64,000 nucleotides of DNA from Hyphomicrobiales bacterium. Its GTDB lineage: Bacteria; Pseudomonadota; Alphaproteobacteria; Rhizobiales; Beijerinckiaceae. Below the pieces are notes generated by a model. That model did no database searches, had not been told where the DNA came from, and saw only the letters and a list, made by a program, of their open reading frames with translations. The stretch spans positions 104,826-168,825 of the forward strand of contig JAQGKD010000090.1 of the NCBI GenBank assembly GCA_028290285.1. The letters run 5' to 3'. The translations under genes and the position numbers were made by a program. This document shows, piece by piece, positions 39,774 to 48,699 of the stretch. Within the stretch, counting starts at the first letter, position 1; each line of letters begins with the position of its first letter.

Positions 39774-42494
39774 ATGACGACGCGCCGTCTCGAATGCCTG
39801 TTCAAGCCCAAATCGCTCGCGCTCATCGGCGCGAGTGGCCGCATCGGCAGTCTCGGCCGCGCGGTCTTCGACAACCTGCGCGCAGGCGGCTTCAAGGGTG
39901 CGATCTATCTCGTCAATCCGCGCCATACGATGCTCGAGGGCTTGCCATGTGTGGCCCGCATCGCGGATCTGCCCGCCGTTCCCGACCTCGTCATCGTCGC
40001 CGCGCCGCGCCAGGCAGTGCCCGCTCTCATCGAGGAGGCCGCGGCCTTCGGGGTCAAGGCGGCCGTGGTCATCACGGCCGATCCGGAACACGGCGTGGGG
40101 TCGCTGGCGGCTTGCCTGACCGACATCGCGAGGGCCACGGGCATCCGCATCGTCGGTCCAAATTGCCTCGGCCTCGTGTCGCCGCGCAGCGGGCTCGACG
40201 CGAGTTTCGCGGCGCATCGGGCGCTGCCGGGCGATCTCGCCGTCATCTCGCAATCGGGTGCGGTCGCCTCCGCGCTTCTTGCCTGGGCGCACGAACGCAA
40301 GGTCGGCTTTTCCGGTCTCGTGTCGATCGGCGATATGGCCGACGTCGACTTCGCCGACCTGCTCGATTATTTCGCACTCGATCATCAGACCCGCGCGATC
40401 CTGCTCTATGTCGAGTCGATCCGCGATGCGAAGGGCTTCATGTCGGCGGCCCGCGCCGCCGCGCGCGTGAAGCCCGTCATTGTCATCAAGTCGGGTCGCC
40501 ATCGACGCGCAGCCAAGGCGGCGGCGACCCATACCGGCGCGCTTGCGGGCGCAGATGCGGTCTACGATGCCGCCTTCCGCCGCGCCGGGCTGCTGCGCGT
40601 CAATGACATCTCCGAACTTTTCGCGGCGGCGGAAGCGCTGGGCCGCATCAAGCCATTTACGGGCGACCGGGCGGCCATCCTCACCAACGGCGGCGGACTC
40701 GGCGTGATCACCGTCGACAATCTGCTGGATCTCGGCGGAAAACTTGCCGAACTCTCGCCTGAGACTTTTGCCACCCTTGACGCCGCTTTGCCCGCCTCCT
40801 GGTCGCATGCCAATCCCGTAGACATCGTGGGCGACGCTGATGCGCAGCGCTACCAGCTCGCGCTGGGCGCGCTGCTCGACGATTCCGCCAATGACGCAGT
40901 CATCGTACTGCATTGTCCCACAGCGCTTTCCGAAAGCGAGGCGACCGCCAAGGCCGTTGTCGCGACGGTGGAGGCGCATCGCCGCGCATCGCTTCAGCCC
41001 AAGCCGGTGTTCACCGTCTGGCTTGGCGCGACGCCCGCCTCCGACGAGATGTTCGAGGCGGCCCGCATTCCCAATTATCGCAGCGGCGCGACGCGCGGCT
41101 TCATGTATGTCGTGCGCTGGCGTGAGAACCGCGATGCGCTGATGGCGGTGCCGCCGAACCTTCCGGCCGACTTCGAGCCCGATGTTCCCGCCGCGCGCGC
41201 CATCGTCGCGGAGGCGCTGGCGGCAGGCCACACCTGGCTAGGCCCCGTGGCGATCACTGGCCTGCTGGAAGCCTATGGAATTCCGATCGCGCCCGCGCGC
41301 CTCGCGAAAACCGCGGAAGATGTGGCGGTTCCGGCGGCGGCTCTTATCGCGCAGCACGGCGCCTGCGTCATCAAGATCCTCTCCCCCGACATCACGCACA
41401 AGTCCGATGTCGGCGGAGTCGTGCTCGGATTGGAGACACCGGAAGCGGCCGTCGAAGCGGCCCGCGCGATGCTGGCCCGCATTGCGGAGGCGCGCCCGAC
41501 GGCGCGGCTCGAAGGCGTGACTGTGCAACCCATGGTGCGCCGTCCGCATGCGCGCGAATTGATTGCGGGCATCGCCGAAGATCCGACCTTCGGGCCTGTT
41601 ATCGTCTTCGGTCGGGGCGGCAAGGCGGTGGAGGTCATCAACGATCGCGCGCTGGCGCTGCCGCCGCTCGATCTGCGGCTCGCGCATGATCTCATCGAGC
41701 GCACGCGCGTGGTGAAAATTCTCCGTACCTATCGCGACGAGCCCGCGGCCGATATCGACGCGACCGCGCTCATGCTGGTCAAGCTGTCGCAATTATCAGC
41801 CGACATTCCCGAGATCCGCGAGCTCGACCTCAACCCCGTGCTTTGCGATCATGAAGGCATCATCGTCATCGACGCGCGCATCGCAATAGCGCCTGCCTTG
41901 CAGCCACATCTGCACGGCTCCAACCAGCGTTTCGCCATTGCGCCTTATCCGAAGGGCTGGGAACGCGAGCTCACCCTGCGCGACGGCGCCAAGATCTTCG
42001 TGCGTCCCGTGCGTCCCGAAGACGAGCATCTGTATCGCAGGTTCTTCGAATCGATACCCGCGCTCGATCTGCGCCTGCGCTTCTTCGCGCCGGTCAAGGA
42101 GTTCAGCCACACCTTCGTCGCACGGCTGACGCAGATCGATTACGCCCGCGCCTTCGCAATTTGCGCCATCGAGCCCGAGACCGGACGCATGCTCGGCGGC
42201 GTTCGCCTCATCAAGGACGCCGAGGCCACGAGCGGCGAATATGCGATCCTCCTGCTGCCCGAGTTCAAGGGCAGGGGCCTGGGCTGGAACCTCATGAAGC
42301 TCATGATCGAATATGCGGAGGACGAGGGCCTCACCCGCATCGAAGGGCAGGTGCTTGCCGAAAACACGACCATGCTGACCATGTGCGAGCAACTCGGGTT
42401 CCAGGTGCGCGACGATCCCGAGGAGCACGGCATCAAGCTCGTGCGACTCGATCTGAATCGCATGCCCGACATCGCGAAGCGCCTGCCGGTCTAG
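39774..42494 (+). CDS. Pat-like bifunctional NDP-forming acyl-CoA synthetase/GNAT acetyltransferase
   Basis: A 906-residue fusion. Residues 1-130 form a CoA-binding fold (LFKPKSLALIGASGRIGSLG); about 135-460 are succinyl-CoA-ligase-like (VISQSGAVASALLAW, AATHTGALAGADAVYD, LTNGGGLGVI); about 480-710 are ATP-grasp-like (CVIKILSPDITHKSDVGGVV); about 730-890 are GNAT (RPVRPEDEHLYRRFFE, LLLPEFKGRGLGWNLMKLM). This is the order of protein lysine acetyltransferases Pat/PatZ, which silence acetyl-CoA synthetase. Whether the synthetase half is active cannot be read from sequence. Ends 1 nt from the convergent transpeptidase. Confidence 0.9.
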   Translation: MTTRRLECLFKPKSLALIGASGRIGSLGRAVFDNLRAGGFKGAIYLVNPRHTMLEGLPCVARIADLPAVPDLVIVAAPRQAVPALIEEAAAFGVKAAVVITADPEHGVGSLAACLTDIARATGIRIVGPNCLGLVSPRSGLDASFAAHRALPGDLAVISQSGAVASALLAWAHERKVGFSGLVSIGDMADVDFADLLDYFALDHQTRAILLYVESIRDAKGFMSAARAAARVKPVIVIKSGRHRRAAKAAATHTGALAGADAVYDAAFRRAGLLRVNDISELFAAAEALGRIKPFTGDRAAILTNGGGLGVITVDNLLDLGGKLAELSPETFATLDAALPASWSHANPVDIVGDADAQRYQLALGALLDDSANDAVIVLHCPTALSESEATAKAVVATVEAHRRASLQPKPVFTVWLGATPASDEMFEAARIPNYRSGATRGFMYVVRWRENRDALMAVPPNLPADFEPDVPAARAIVAEALAAGHTWLGPVAITGLLEAYGIPIAPARLAKTAEDVAVPAAALIAQHGACVIKILSPDITHKSDVGGVVLGLETPEAAVEAARAMLARIAEARPTARLEGVTVQPMVRRPHARELIAGIAEDPTFGPVIVFGRGGKAVEVINDRALALPPLDLRLAHDLIERTRVVKILRTYRDEPAADIDATALMLVKLSQLSADIPEIRELDLNPVLCDHEGIIVIDARIAIAPALQPHLHGSNQRFAIAPYPKGWERELTLRDGAKIFVRPVRPEDEHLYRRFFESIPALDLRLRFFAPVKEFSHTFVARLTQIDYARAFAICAIEPETGRMLGGVRLIKDAEATSGEYAILLLPEFKGRGLGWNLMKLMIEYAEDEGLTRIEGQVLAENTTMLTMCEQLGFQVRDDPEEHGIKLVRLDLNRMPDIAKRLPV

Positions 42495-42495
42495 C

Positions 42496-43890
42496 TCAGC
42501 GCGCGACCATGTCCGGCGACGGCGCGGGCTGCGCGTCCTGCGGTGCGAGATCCTTGTCGAGGCCGTACACGTCGTCGCGGAAATGCACCGTGCCTTCGGC
42601 GGACGCCCAGCCCGTCAGATAGACCCAGATCACCGGCACCTGCTTCTCGAGCTTGATGTCGGTCCGCTCCTTGGTCGCGACCTTCTCGCGCATCTCCTTG
42701 ACCGTCCAGCCACCGTCCGGCCCCTTCGTTCCCTCCAGCAGCCATTGGGCAAGATCGTAGACGCCCTCGACACGCACGCAGCCATGCGAGAGGAAGCGAT
42801 AGTCCTCGCCGAAGGGCCGCTTGCCTGGCGTGTCGTGCAGATAGACGGCTTCCTTGTTGGGCATGTTGATGCGGATATAGCCGAGCGAATTGCTCGCGCC
42901 GGGATCTTGCCGCAGCGTGTAGCTGGCTGCCTTCTGCGTAGTCCAGTCGATGCTGCGCGGGTCGATCTCATTGCCGCGCCCATCCAGGATGCGGATTTTT
43001 GCCCGGCTGAGATAGGCCGGGTTCTTCTGCATCTTTGGAATGATCTCGTTCTTGATGATCGAGGTCGGCAGCGTCCATGTCGGGTTGAGATTGACCTCCT
43101 GGATGCGCGCGCTCACCTGCGGGGAGGGATGTGCGACATCGCCCACGATGGCCGTATATCGATGCACGACCTGCCCATTGTCGACCGCTTCCACCGATGC
43201 GGAGGGAATGTTCACGATGACGTGGCGTGCCGGGAAAGTGAACGTAGTGGACGCAATACGCTGCGCGCTGGCCGCGAGCTGACGGGCGCGCACTTCGGCG
43301 GGCACGTTGATCGCGGTGAGTGTCGCGCCCGTGACGACGCCGGTCGGCTTCAGGCCCATGCGCAGCTGGAAACTCTTGAGTGCTTGTGTGAGCGTGTCGT
43401 CAAAGCGATCGCCGTCGACTGCGTCGCGGTCGAGGTCGCCCTCCAGCGCAAGCCGCTGGCGAAGGGCGAGCACGTCGGGCCCCTTCGCGGTCTCGCGCAA
43501 TTCGCCGGGAATGCGCGGCCATCCGCCTGCCTGCGCGATGGCCGTATATTTCTCCGCCGCAGCCTGCGTCGCCGCTGAAGTCCCGGGCTGGAGCGTCGGC
43601 TCCGGATCGAGCGACACAGCCGCTTCACGGGGCTTCTCGGCCTTCTTTTCCGCGACCTTGCCCTTCTTGGGCGTGTCGAGCTTGACCGTCGGGCGCGTTT
43701 CGGCGTCCGGGGCGGGTGCCGAGGCCTGTGGGGGCGCTGCGTCGAGCGATGGCGCCTGCGTGCCGGGCGCCTGTTCCGTCATCGGCTGCGCCGACAGGAG
43801 CGATGGGCTCGCCGTTCCTTCCTCTGCGCGCAGCGAAGGCGAGAAGGCAAGCATAAGGGCTACAGCGCTCGTAAGGGGACGCCAGATCAT
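42496..43890 (-). CDS. L,D-transpeptidase (YcbB/YkuD type)
   Basis: A 464-residue exported enzyme making 3-3 crosslinks in peptidoglycan. A signal peptide (about residues 1-22) precedes a Pro/Ala/Lys-rich linker (to about 110), a peptidoglycan-binding domain (LRQRLALEGDLDRDAVDGDR, ALKSFQLRMGLKPTG) and the YkuD catalytic domain (HVIVNIPSASVEAVDNGQVV) with the active site HDTPGK and SHGCVRV (Cys371). The large insert and length fit the YcbB/LdtD group. Confidence 0.93.
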   Translation of the reverse strand: MIWRPLTSAVALMLAFSPSLRAEEGTASPSLLSAQPMTEQAPGTQAPSLDAAPPQASAPAPDAETRPTVKLDTPKKGKVAEKKAEKPREAAVSLDPEPTLQPGTSAATQAAAEKYTAIAQAGGWPRIPGELRETAKGPDVLALRQRLALEGDLDRDAVDGDRFDDTLTQALKSFQLRMGLKPTGVVTGATLTAINVPAEVRARQLAASAQRIASTTFTFPARHVIVNIPSASVEAVDNGQVVHRYTAIVGDVAHPSPQVSARIQEVNLNPTWTLPTSIIKNEIIPKMQKNPAYLSRAKIRILDGRGNEIDPRSIDWTTQKAASYTLRQDPGASNSLGYIRINMPNKEAVYLHDTPGKRPFGEDYRFLSHGCVRVEGVYDLAQWLLEGTKGPDGGWTVKEMREKVATKERTDIKLEKQVPVIWVYLTGWASAEGTVHFRDDVYGLDKDLAPQDAQPAPSPDMVAR

Positions 43891-43975
43891 GACAGGCTCG
43901 ATGTTTTATGGGGCGGGAACGGGGAAGGCAGAGTGCAGGCGCGCCGGAACGCACCCGCCGTATTGTGCTACGCCG

Positions 43976-44182
43976 CTATTTCTTACCAGCGTCCTTCTCG
44001 GCCGCCAGTTGGCGAGCCAACTCGGCCTCGGTGCCCGTCGATGCGCTCTTCTTGTCACCGGGCGCGCCGATCGCGGGCTTCGGCTGGGTCATGGACGGCG
44101 GGTCGCTCGCCGGGAAGGATTCTTCCAGCGCTTCGGTCAGGTCGGCCTGCTCTTCGGCCTTGTTCTTGGGGGTGTTGCTCAT
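43976..44182 (-). CDS. small hypothetical protein with EESFPASDPP motif
   Basis: A 68-residue, charged, probably disordered protein. The segment LTEALEESFPASDPPSMTQP contains a short motif found in many small alphaproteobacterial proteins of unknown role. GAGGAG lies 8 nt before ATG 44182. It lies between the transpeptidase and the lut operon, in the same orientation. Confidence 0.7.
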   Translation of the reverse strand: MSNTPKNKAEEQADLTEALEESFPASDPPSMTQPKPAIGAPGDKKSASTGTEAELARQLAAEKDAGKK

Positions 44183-44272
44183 GGCGAATCTCCTCGTTCT
44201 TCGCCAGCACAACGCTCTTGTAGCCCTTGCGTTGCAGCTTTTGTCGTCAAGGTGACGATTTAGGCTGCCGCA

Positions 44273-44935
44273 TCAGGGAGTGACGAGGATGTGCAGGCGG
44301 CGAGGACCATGCGCGCCGAGCAGAAGAGTCTGCTCGATATCGGCGGAGCGGGACGGCCCCGTGATGATGTTGACGCTGCGAGGCATAAGCGCCTTGCCGC
44401 AAGCCGCGCGCAGACGCGCCCAGACCGTTTCGAGATCCGCACAGAGATCGGCCGCCGACAGCACCACGATGTGATTATCCGGCAGGTAGTTCAGCGTGGT
44501 CGGATTGTCCGTGCCCGAGAGCACGACGAGCGAGCCGGTCTCCGCCACGCCGGCGAATGCATGGCTGATCGCGGTGAGGTCCGCGCCCCGCGAGGGACCG
44601 TGCAGGACCTTCATGCCCGACCAGTCGAGCCCCACGAGCCGCGCATCGTTGCCCATGCGGATCTCGAGCGGCAGTCCAGCCTCCGTGAGAAACCGCGCGA
44701 CCTCGGCGGGCACGGCGGCACGGCTGTCGAGCATCGCGACACTGGCCGAAACACGCTGCGCCTCCGCCACGAAGGTCGCCATGCGGGCGGCCGCGTCGCC
44801 TTGCCCCCGCGCCGGGATGGGTCCACGGGGCGCCTGTTCCAGACGCTGCGCAACGATGCTGCGCCGCGTGGACTCGTGGCCGGTGACGCCGAGCGAGCGT
44901 CGGATATTCGAGAGGACGTCGTCGCGCGCATTCAT
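44273..44935 (-). CDS. lutC: lactate utilization protein C (LutC/LldG)
   Basis: A 220-residue LUD-domain protein, the third subunit of the iron-sulphur L-lactate oxidation complex. N-terminal helices (MNARDDVLSNIRRSLGV) lead into the LUD Rossmann-like domain (VVLSGTDNPTTLNYLPDNHI and MPRSVNIITGPSRSADIEQ). The ATG overlaps the stop of lutB (ATGA), showing translational coupling. LutABC converts L-lactate to pyruvate without a flavin LldD-type enzyme. Confidence 0.9.
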   Translation of the reverse strand: MNARDDVLSNIRRSLGVTGHESTRRSIVAQRLEQAPRGPIPARGQGDAAARMATFVAEAQRVSASVAMLDSRAAVPAEVARFLTEAGLPLEIRMGNDARLVGLDWSGMKVLHGPSRGADLTAISHAFAGVAETGSLVVLSGTDNPTTLNYLPDNHIVVLSAADLCADLETVWARLRAACGKALMPRSVNIITGPSRSADIEQTLLLGAHGPRRLHILVTP

Positions 44936-46365
44936 GAGCGTCGGGCTCCCTGGCGTGCCCGCCATGCGGCCTGAAACGTCTGGCCCGATGGCGCAGGCAG
45001 ATCGCGATATCTAGTCCAACCGCCCGCGAGAGGAAGGGATGCAAAGCGTCCGCGCTTGCGGCCCATCAAGCCGAGCAGGCGCATGGCCAGCGCCGTCGCG
45101 GGCTTGTAGAGGGCGGGCCTGCTCGCGAAGAAAGCCCACAGCGCCAGTCCGCCGCGCTGCACGGCGGGGGTGAGATGCCGCTCGAATTCCCGTTCGCGCC
45201 AGTGGCGCATGAGCTTCGGCAGCGGAATGCGCACCGGGCACACGCTTTCGCAGCGCCCGCAGAAGGTCGATGCATTGGGCAAGTGCCCGCCCTTGTCGAC
45301 GCCGATCAGCGAGGGCGTCAGCACGGCGCCCATGGGGCCGGGATAGACCCAGCCGTAGGCGTGCCCGCCGACGGCATGATAAACGGGACAATGGTTCATG
45401 CAGGCCCCGCAGCGAATGCAGCGCAGCATGTCCTCGAACTCGCTGCCGAGCATGGCCGAGCGGCCATTGTCGACGAGCACGACATGATAGGCCTCCGGCC
45501 CATCGGGATCTTCCGTCCGGCGCGGCCCGGTCGAGAGCGTCGTATAGACCGACATGTCCTGGCCGGTGGCGGAGCGCGCGAGCACGCGCAGCAATTGCGA
45601 GGCGTCTTCGAGCGTCGGCACGATCTTCTCGATGGAGGCGACGACGATGTGCACCTTGGGCAGGGTCTGCGTCAGGTCGCCATTGCCTTCATTGGTGACG
45701 ATGATGGACGTGCCGGTTTCCGCGATCAGGAAATTGGCGCCAGTGATGCCGACGTCTGCGGCCAGAAACTTCTCGCGCAGAATCCCGCGCGCCTCGGTGA
45801 GCAACTGCACGGGCTGCGAGAGATCGCGATCCGCCGGCAGATGCGTGTGCACGCGGCGGAAATCCTGCTCGACCTGTTCCTTCGTCAGATGCACGGCGGG
45901 GGCGATGATATGCGACGGCGTCTCGTGCCGCAGCTGGATGATATATTCGCCGAGATCGGTCTCGATGGCGGCCATCCCGGCGGCCTCGATGGCGTCGTTG
46001 AGCCCGATCTCCTCGGAGACCATGCTCTTGCCCTTCGTGACGGTCTTCGCGCCATGCTCGCGGCAGATGTCGACGATGGTCTTGCAGGCCTCTTCCGAGC
46101 TGCGCGCGAAATGCACGTGCCCGCCCGCGGCCCGCACGCGTTCCTCGTAGGTCTCGAGATAGAGATCGAGATGGGCGAGCACATGGTCCTTGATGTCGCG
46201 CGCGTTGTCGCGGAGATCTTCGAACTCCGGCAGGCGTGCGACAGCCGCCGCCCGCTTGCCGATGAATCCGCCCTGTACATGCCCGAGAGCCTTCTGCAAT
46301 TCGGTGTCGAGCATCGCGCGATGCGCGTTTTCCTTGAAGGCGGGGGTGGTGGGGTGAAGGCTCAT
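44932..46365 (-). CDS. lutB: lactate utilization iron-sulphur protein B (LutB/LldF)
   Basis: A 477-residue protein with an N-terminal LUD-like region (TKGKSMVSEEIGLNDAIEAAG, GITGANFLIAETGTSIIVTN) and a C-terminal ferredoxin part with two [4Fe-4S] motifs: CIRCGACMNHCPVY and CGRCESVCPVRIPLPKL. The ATG at 46365 overlaps the lutA stop. Residues near the C-terminus form the extension usual in the family. It is central to the LutABC complex. Confidence 0.93.
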   Translation of the reverse strand: MSLHPTTPAFKENAHRAMLDTELQKALGHVQGGFIGKRAAAVARLPEFEDLRDNARDIKDHVLAHLDLYLETYEERVRAAGGHVHFARSSEEACKTIVDICREHGAKTVTKGKSMVSEEIGLNDAIEAAGMAAIETDLGEYIIQLRHETPSHIIAPAVHLTKEQVEQDFRRVHTHLPADRDLSQPVQLLTEARGILREKFLAADVGITGANFLIAETGTSIIVTNEGNGDLTQTLPKVHIVVASIEKIVPTLEDASQLLRVLARSATGQDMSVYTTLSTGPRRTEDPDGPEAYHVVLVDNGRSAMLGSEFEDMLRCIRCGACMNHCPVYHAVGGHAYGWVYPGPMGAVLTPSLIGVDKGGHLPNASTFCGRCESVCPVRIPLPKLMRHWREREFERHLTPAVQRGGLALWAFFASRPALYKPATALAMRLLGLMGRKRGRFASLPLAGGWTRYRDLPAPSGQTFQAAWRARQGARRS

Positions 46366-47147
46366 GTCGTGGCCTCGCGCGGCGCGCCGATGGGCGGCTC
46401 GTCCGTCATTCCGGCCAGCACCTCGGCGACATGGCGGATTTCGATCTGCCTGCCTTCGCGCGATAGCTTGCCCGCCATGTTCATCAGGCACCCGAGGTCG
46501 CCCGCCAGCAGCAGGGGCGCGCCGGACGCGACGACGTGCCCGGCCTTTTTCGTCACGATGGCGTCGGAGATCTCGCCGTATTTCACAGCGAACGTACCGC
46601 CGAAACCGCAGCAGACATCGGCGTCCGTCATCTCGACGAGTTCGAGGCCGCGCACGCTGGCGAGCAGTTTGCGGGGCTGGTCGTGGATGCCGAGTTCCCG
46701 CAGGCCCGAACAGGAATCGTGGTAGGTGACGCGCCCCTCGTAACGCGCATTTACCTGCGTCACGCCGCGCACATCGGTGAGGAAGCTGATGAGTTCGTAG
46801 GTGCGGCTCGCGAACTCTCGCGCGCGGCGCGCCAGCTGCGGCTCGTCCTCGAACAGTTCGGGGTAATGGCGCGACACCATGCCCCCGCATGAGCCCGAGG
46901 GAACGACGATGTAGTCGCAGCCGGAAAAGGCGTCCATCATCTGCAAGGCGAGCGTGCGCGATGTCTGCCGGTCGCCGGAATTATAGGCCGGCTGCCCGCA
47001 GCAGGTCTGGGGGGGCACCACCACTTCGCAGCCCGCATCCTCGAGCAGTTTCGCCGCCGCGAATCCTATGGTGGGGCGAAACAGATCGACGAGGCATGTC
47101 GCGAAAAGTCCCACCCTCGGCGGGCGGACGGGCAGGCTTTCGGCCAC
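46362..47147 (-). CDS. lutA: lactate utilization protein A (LutA/LldE)
   Basis: A 261-residue protein with two CCG domains: PQTCCGQPAYNSGD and DADVCCGFGGTFAVKYGE, plus paired Cys (FATCLVD and DSCSGLRELG). The start is GTG 47147, with GGAG 6 nt upstream; the frame continues upstream to 47705 but that part reads as antisense of the DUF3422 gene. It opens the lutABC operon, which runs divergently from DUF3422 with 153 bp between them. Confidence 0.92.
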   Translation of the reverse strand: MAESLPVRPPRVGLFATCLVDLFRPTIGFAAAKLLEDAGCEVVVPPQTCCGQPAYNSGDRQTSRTLALQMMDAFSGCDYIVVPSGSCGGMVSRHYPELFEDEPQLARRAREFASRTYELISFLTDVRGVTQVNARYEGRVTYHDSCSGLRELGIHDQPRKLLASVRGLELVEMTDADVCCGFGGTFAVKYGEISDAIVTKKAGHVVASGAPLLLAGDLGCLMNMAGKLSREGRQIEIRHVAEVLAGMTDEPPIGAPREATT

Positions 47148-47300
47148 GGAAAACTCCAGCGCGCTCCCTCCGGCTCGCTGGCCGGTCGGCTGCGAGAGTG
47201 GCGCAGCGCCAAGCCCAGCGCAAGCCGACGAACGGCGCATGGCCCTTGTGCGCAATCCGCCCGCCAGCCATGCTGGCGACATTCGTTTGGGGGCAAGACC

Positions 47301-48587
47301 ATGACTGACGGAACCGGCATGTTTCGGTCCATGTCCCCGCATCCCGAACGCGGGGCGGTGCTCGACGAGGTCCACGCCCGCCCCTTTCATGCGCTGCCGA
47401 CCCCCGCGCGTCTCATCCATTTCGCCTTCATGACGAGCCGCCCCGAAGCTCAGGCGGACCGGACGGCGCTCGCCGCCTTCTGCCGGGCGCGGGGCTTGCC
47501 GGAACTGCCGGACGATGCCCGCCATGTGCTCCTGAAACTTGGGGCTGAGACCCTGCGCTGGGAGCAACACAGCGAATTCACGACCTATACCATCGAGGCG
47601 GCAGGCGACCCTGAAACCGCTTTCGCCCCGCCCGCCTCGACGCTCCCGTCCGCCTTCTCCGCATTGCCCCCGCCGGGACGTCATCTCGCCTCCGTCGACC
47701 TGCATTTGCTGAAGCCGTCACAGGAGCCGGACCTTGTCGCTCTGTTCGATCCGGCCAGCCTCGCGGCCTCCCGCGTGCAGGGCGGCCGTGCGCTGGTAGC
47801 GGCCGACTTCCGGCCCATCGAAGGCTTCGTGCGCATCCTGGTTCTGGACAGGGGGCTCGACCCCGCCGCGGCGGGCGCGCTGGCGGTACGGCTGCTGGAA
47901 ATCGAAACTTATCGTCTCCTGGCGCTCCTCGGCCTGCCCGAGGCGCAGCGCCTGTCGCCCTCTGTGGGCGAGGCCGAGGCCACGTTGGCGGCAATCAGCA
48001 ATGCGATGGCTTCGACAGACGGGCTCGAGTCGGACAACCTCCTGCTTGAAAGACTGACCGCGCTCGCAGCCAAGTCGGAAGCGGAGGCCACCAGCGCGGC
48101 TTTCCGCTTCAGCGCCAGCCGCGCTTATGACGGAATCGTGCAGCAGCGCCTCGTCGCCATCGGCGAAGAAGCGGCAGGTACCATGCCGACCATCGCCGCC
48201 TTCCTGTCGCGGCGCATGAACCCGGCCATCCGCACCTGCCAGATGTTGCAGGACCGGCAGGGAGACCTGTCGCAGAAGCTGACCCGCGCCGCCAACCTGC
48301 TGCGAACGCGCGTCGACGTCGTGATCGAGCGACAGAACCGCGATCTCCTGCGCTCGATGAACGAGCGCACGCGCCTGCAGTTACGGCTTCAACAGACCGT
48401 CGAGGGGCTGTCGATTGCCGCGATCAGTTATTATGTGGTGGGCCTCGCGGGCTATGTGCTCAAGGCGGCCAAGGAGGTTGGCTACCTGCCGATAGATCCC
48501 GCCGTCGCCACCGCGCTCTTCGTGCCGGTCGCGATCCTGGTCATCGCGCTGGTGCTCCACCGGATCCGCCGCGAACATTCCGATTGA
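47301..48587 (+). CDS. DUF3422 family membrane-anchored protein
   Basis: A 428-residue protein of DUF3422. The N-terminal domain carries LDEVHARPFHALPTPARLIH, the family signature. The central part is helical (LLRTRVDVVIERQNRDLLRS), and two C-terminal membrane helices follow (LSIAAISYYVVGLAGYVLK and AVATALFVPVAILVIALVL) with an intervening short loop. The architecture resembles CorA-like or sensor membrane proteins, but the function is unknown. It stands between lutABC and glcDEF. Confidence 0.88.
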   Translation: MTDGTGMFRSMSPHPERGAVLDEVHARPFHALPTPARLIHFAFMTSRPEAQADRTALAAFCRARGLPELPDDARHVLLKLGAETLRWEQHSEFTTYTIEAAGDPETAFAPPASTLPSAFSALPPPGRHLASVDLHLLKPSQEPDLVALFDPASLAASRVQGGRALVAADFRPIEGFVRILVLDRGLDPAAAGALAVRLLEIETYRLLALLGLPEAQRLSPSVGEAEATLAAISNAMASTDGLESDNLLLERLTALAAKSEAEATSAAFRFSASRAYDGIVQQRLVAIGEEAAGTMPTIAAFLSRRMNPAIRTCQMLQDRQGDLSQKLTRAANLLRTRVDVVIERQNRDLLRSMNERTRLQLRLQQTVEGLSIAAISYYVVGLAGYVLKAAKEVGYLPIDPAVATALFVPVAILVIALVLHRIRREHSD

Positions 48588-48699
48588 GCCGTCGCGGCCA
48601 CCGGGAGCGACGGAGGTAGGGGTGCATGCCGGCACGCAAATAGGCTAGCATCCTGCAAAATCCCGGCGGGAGACCGCCCTGTATTGCGGGGGAAATTTC

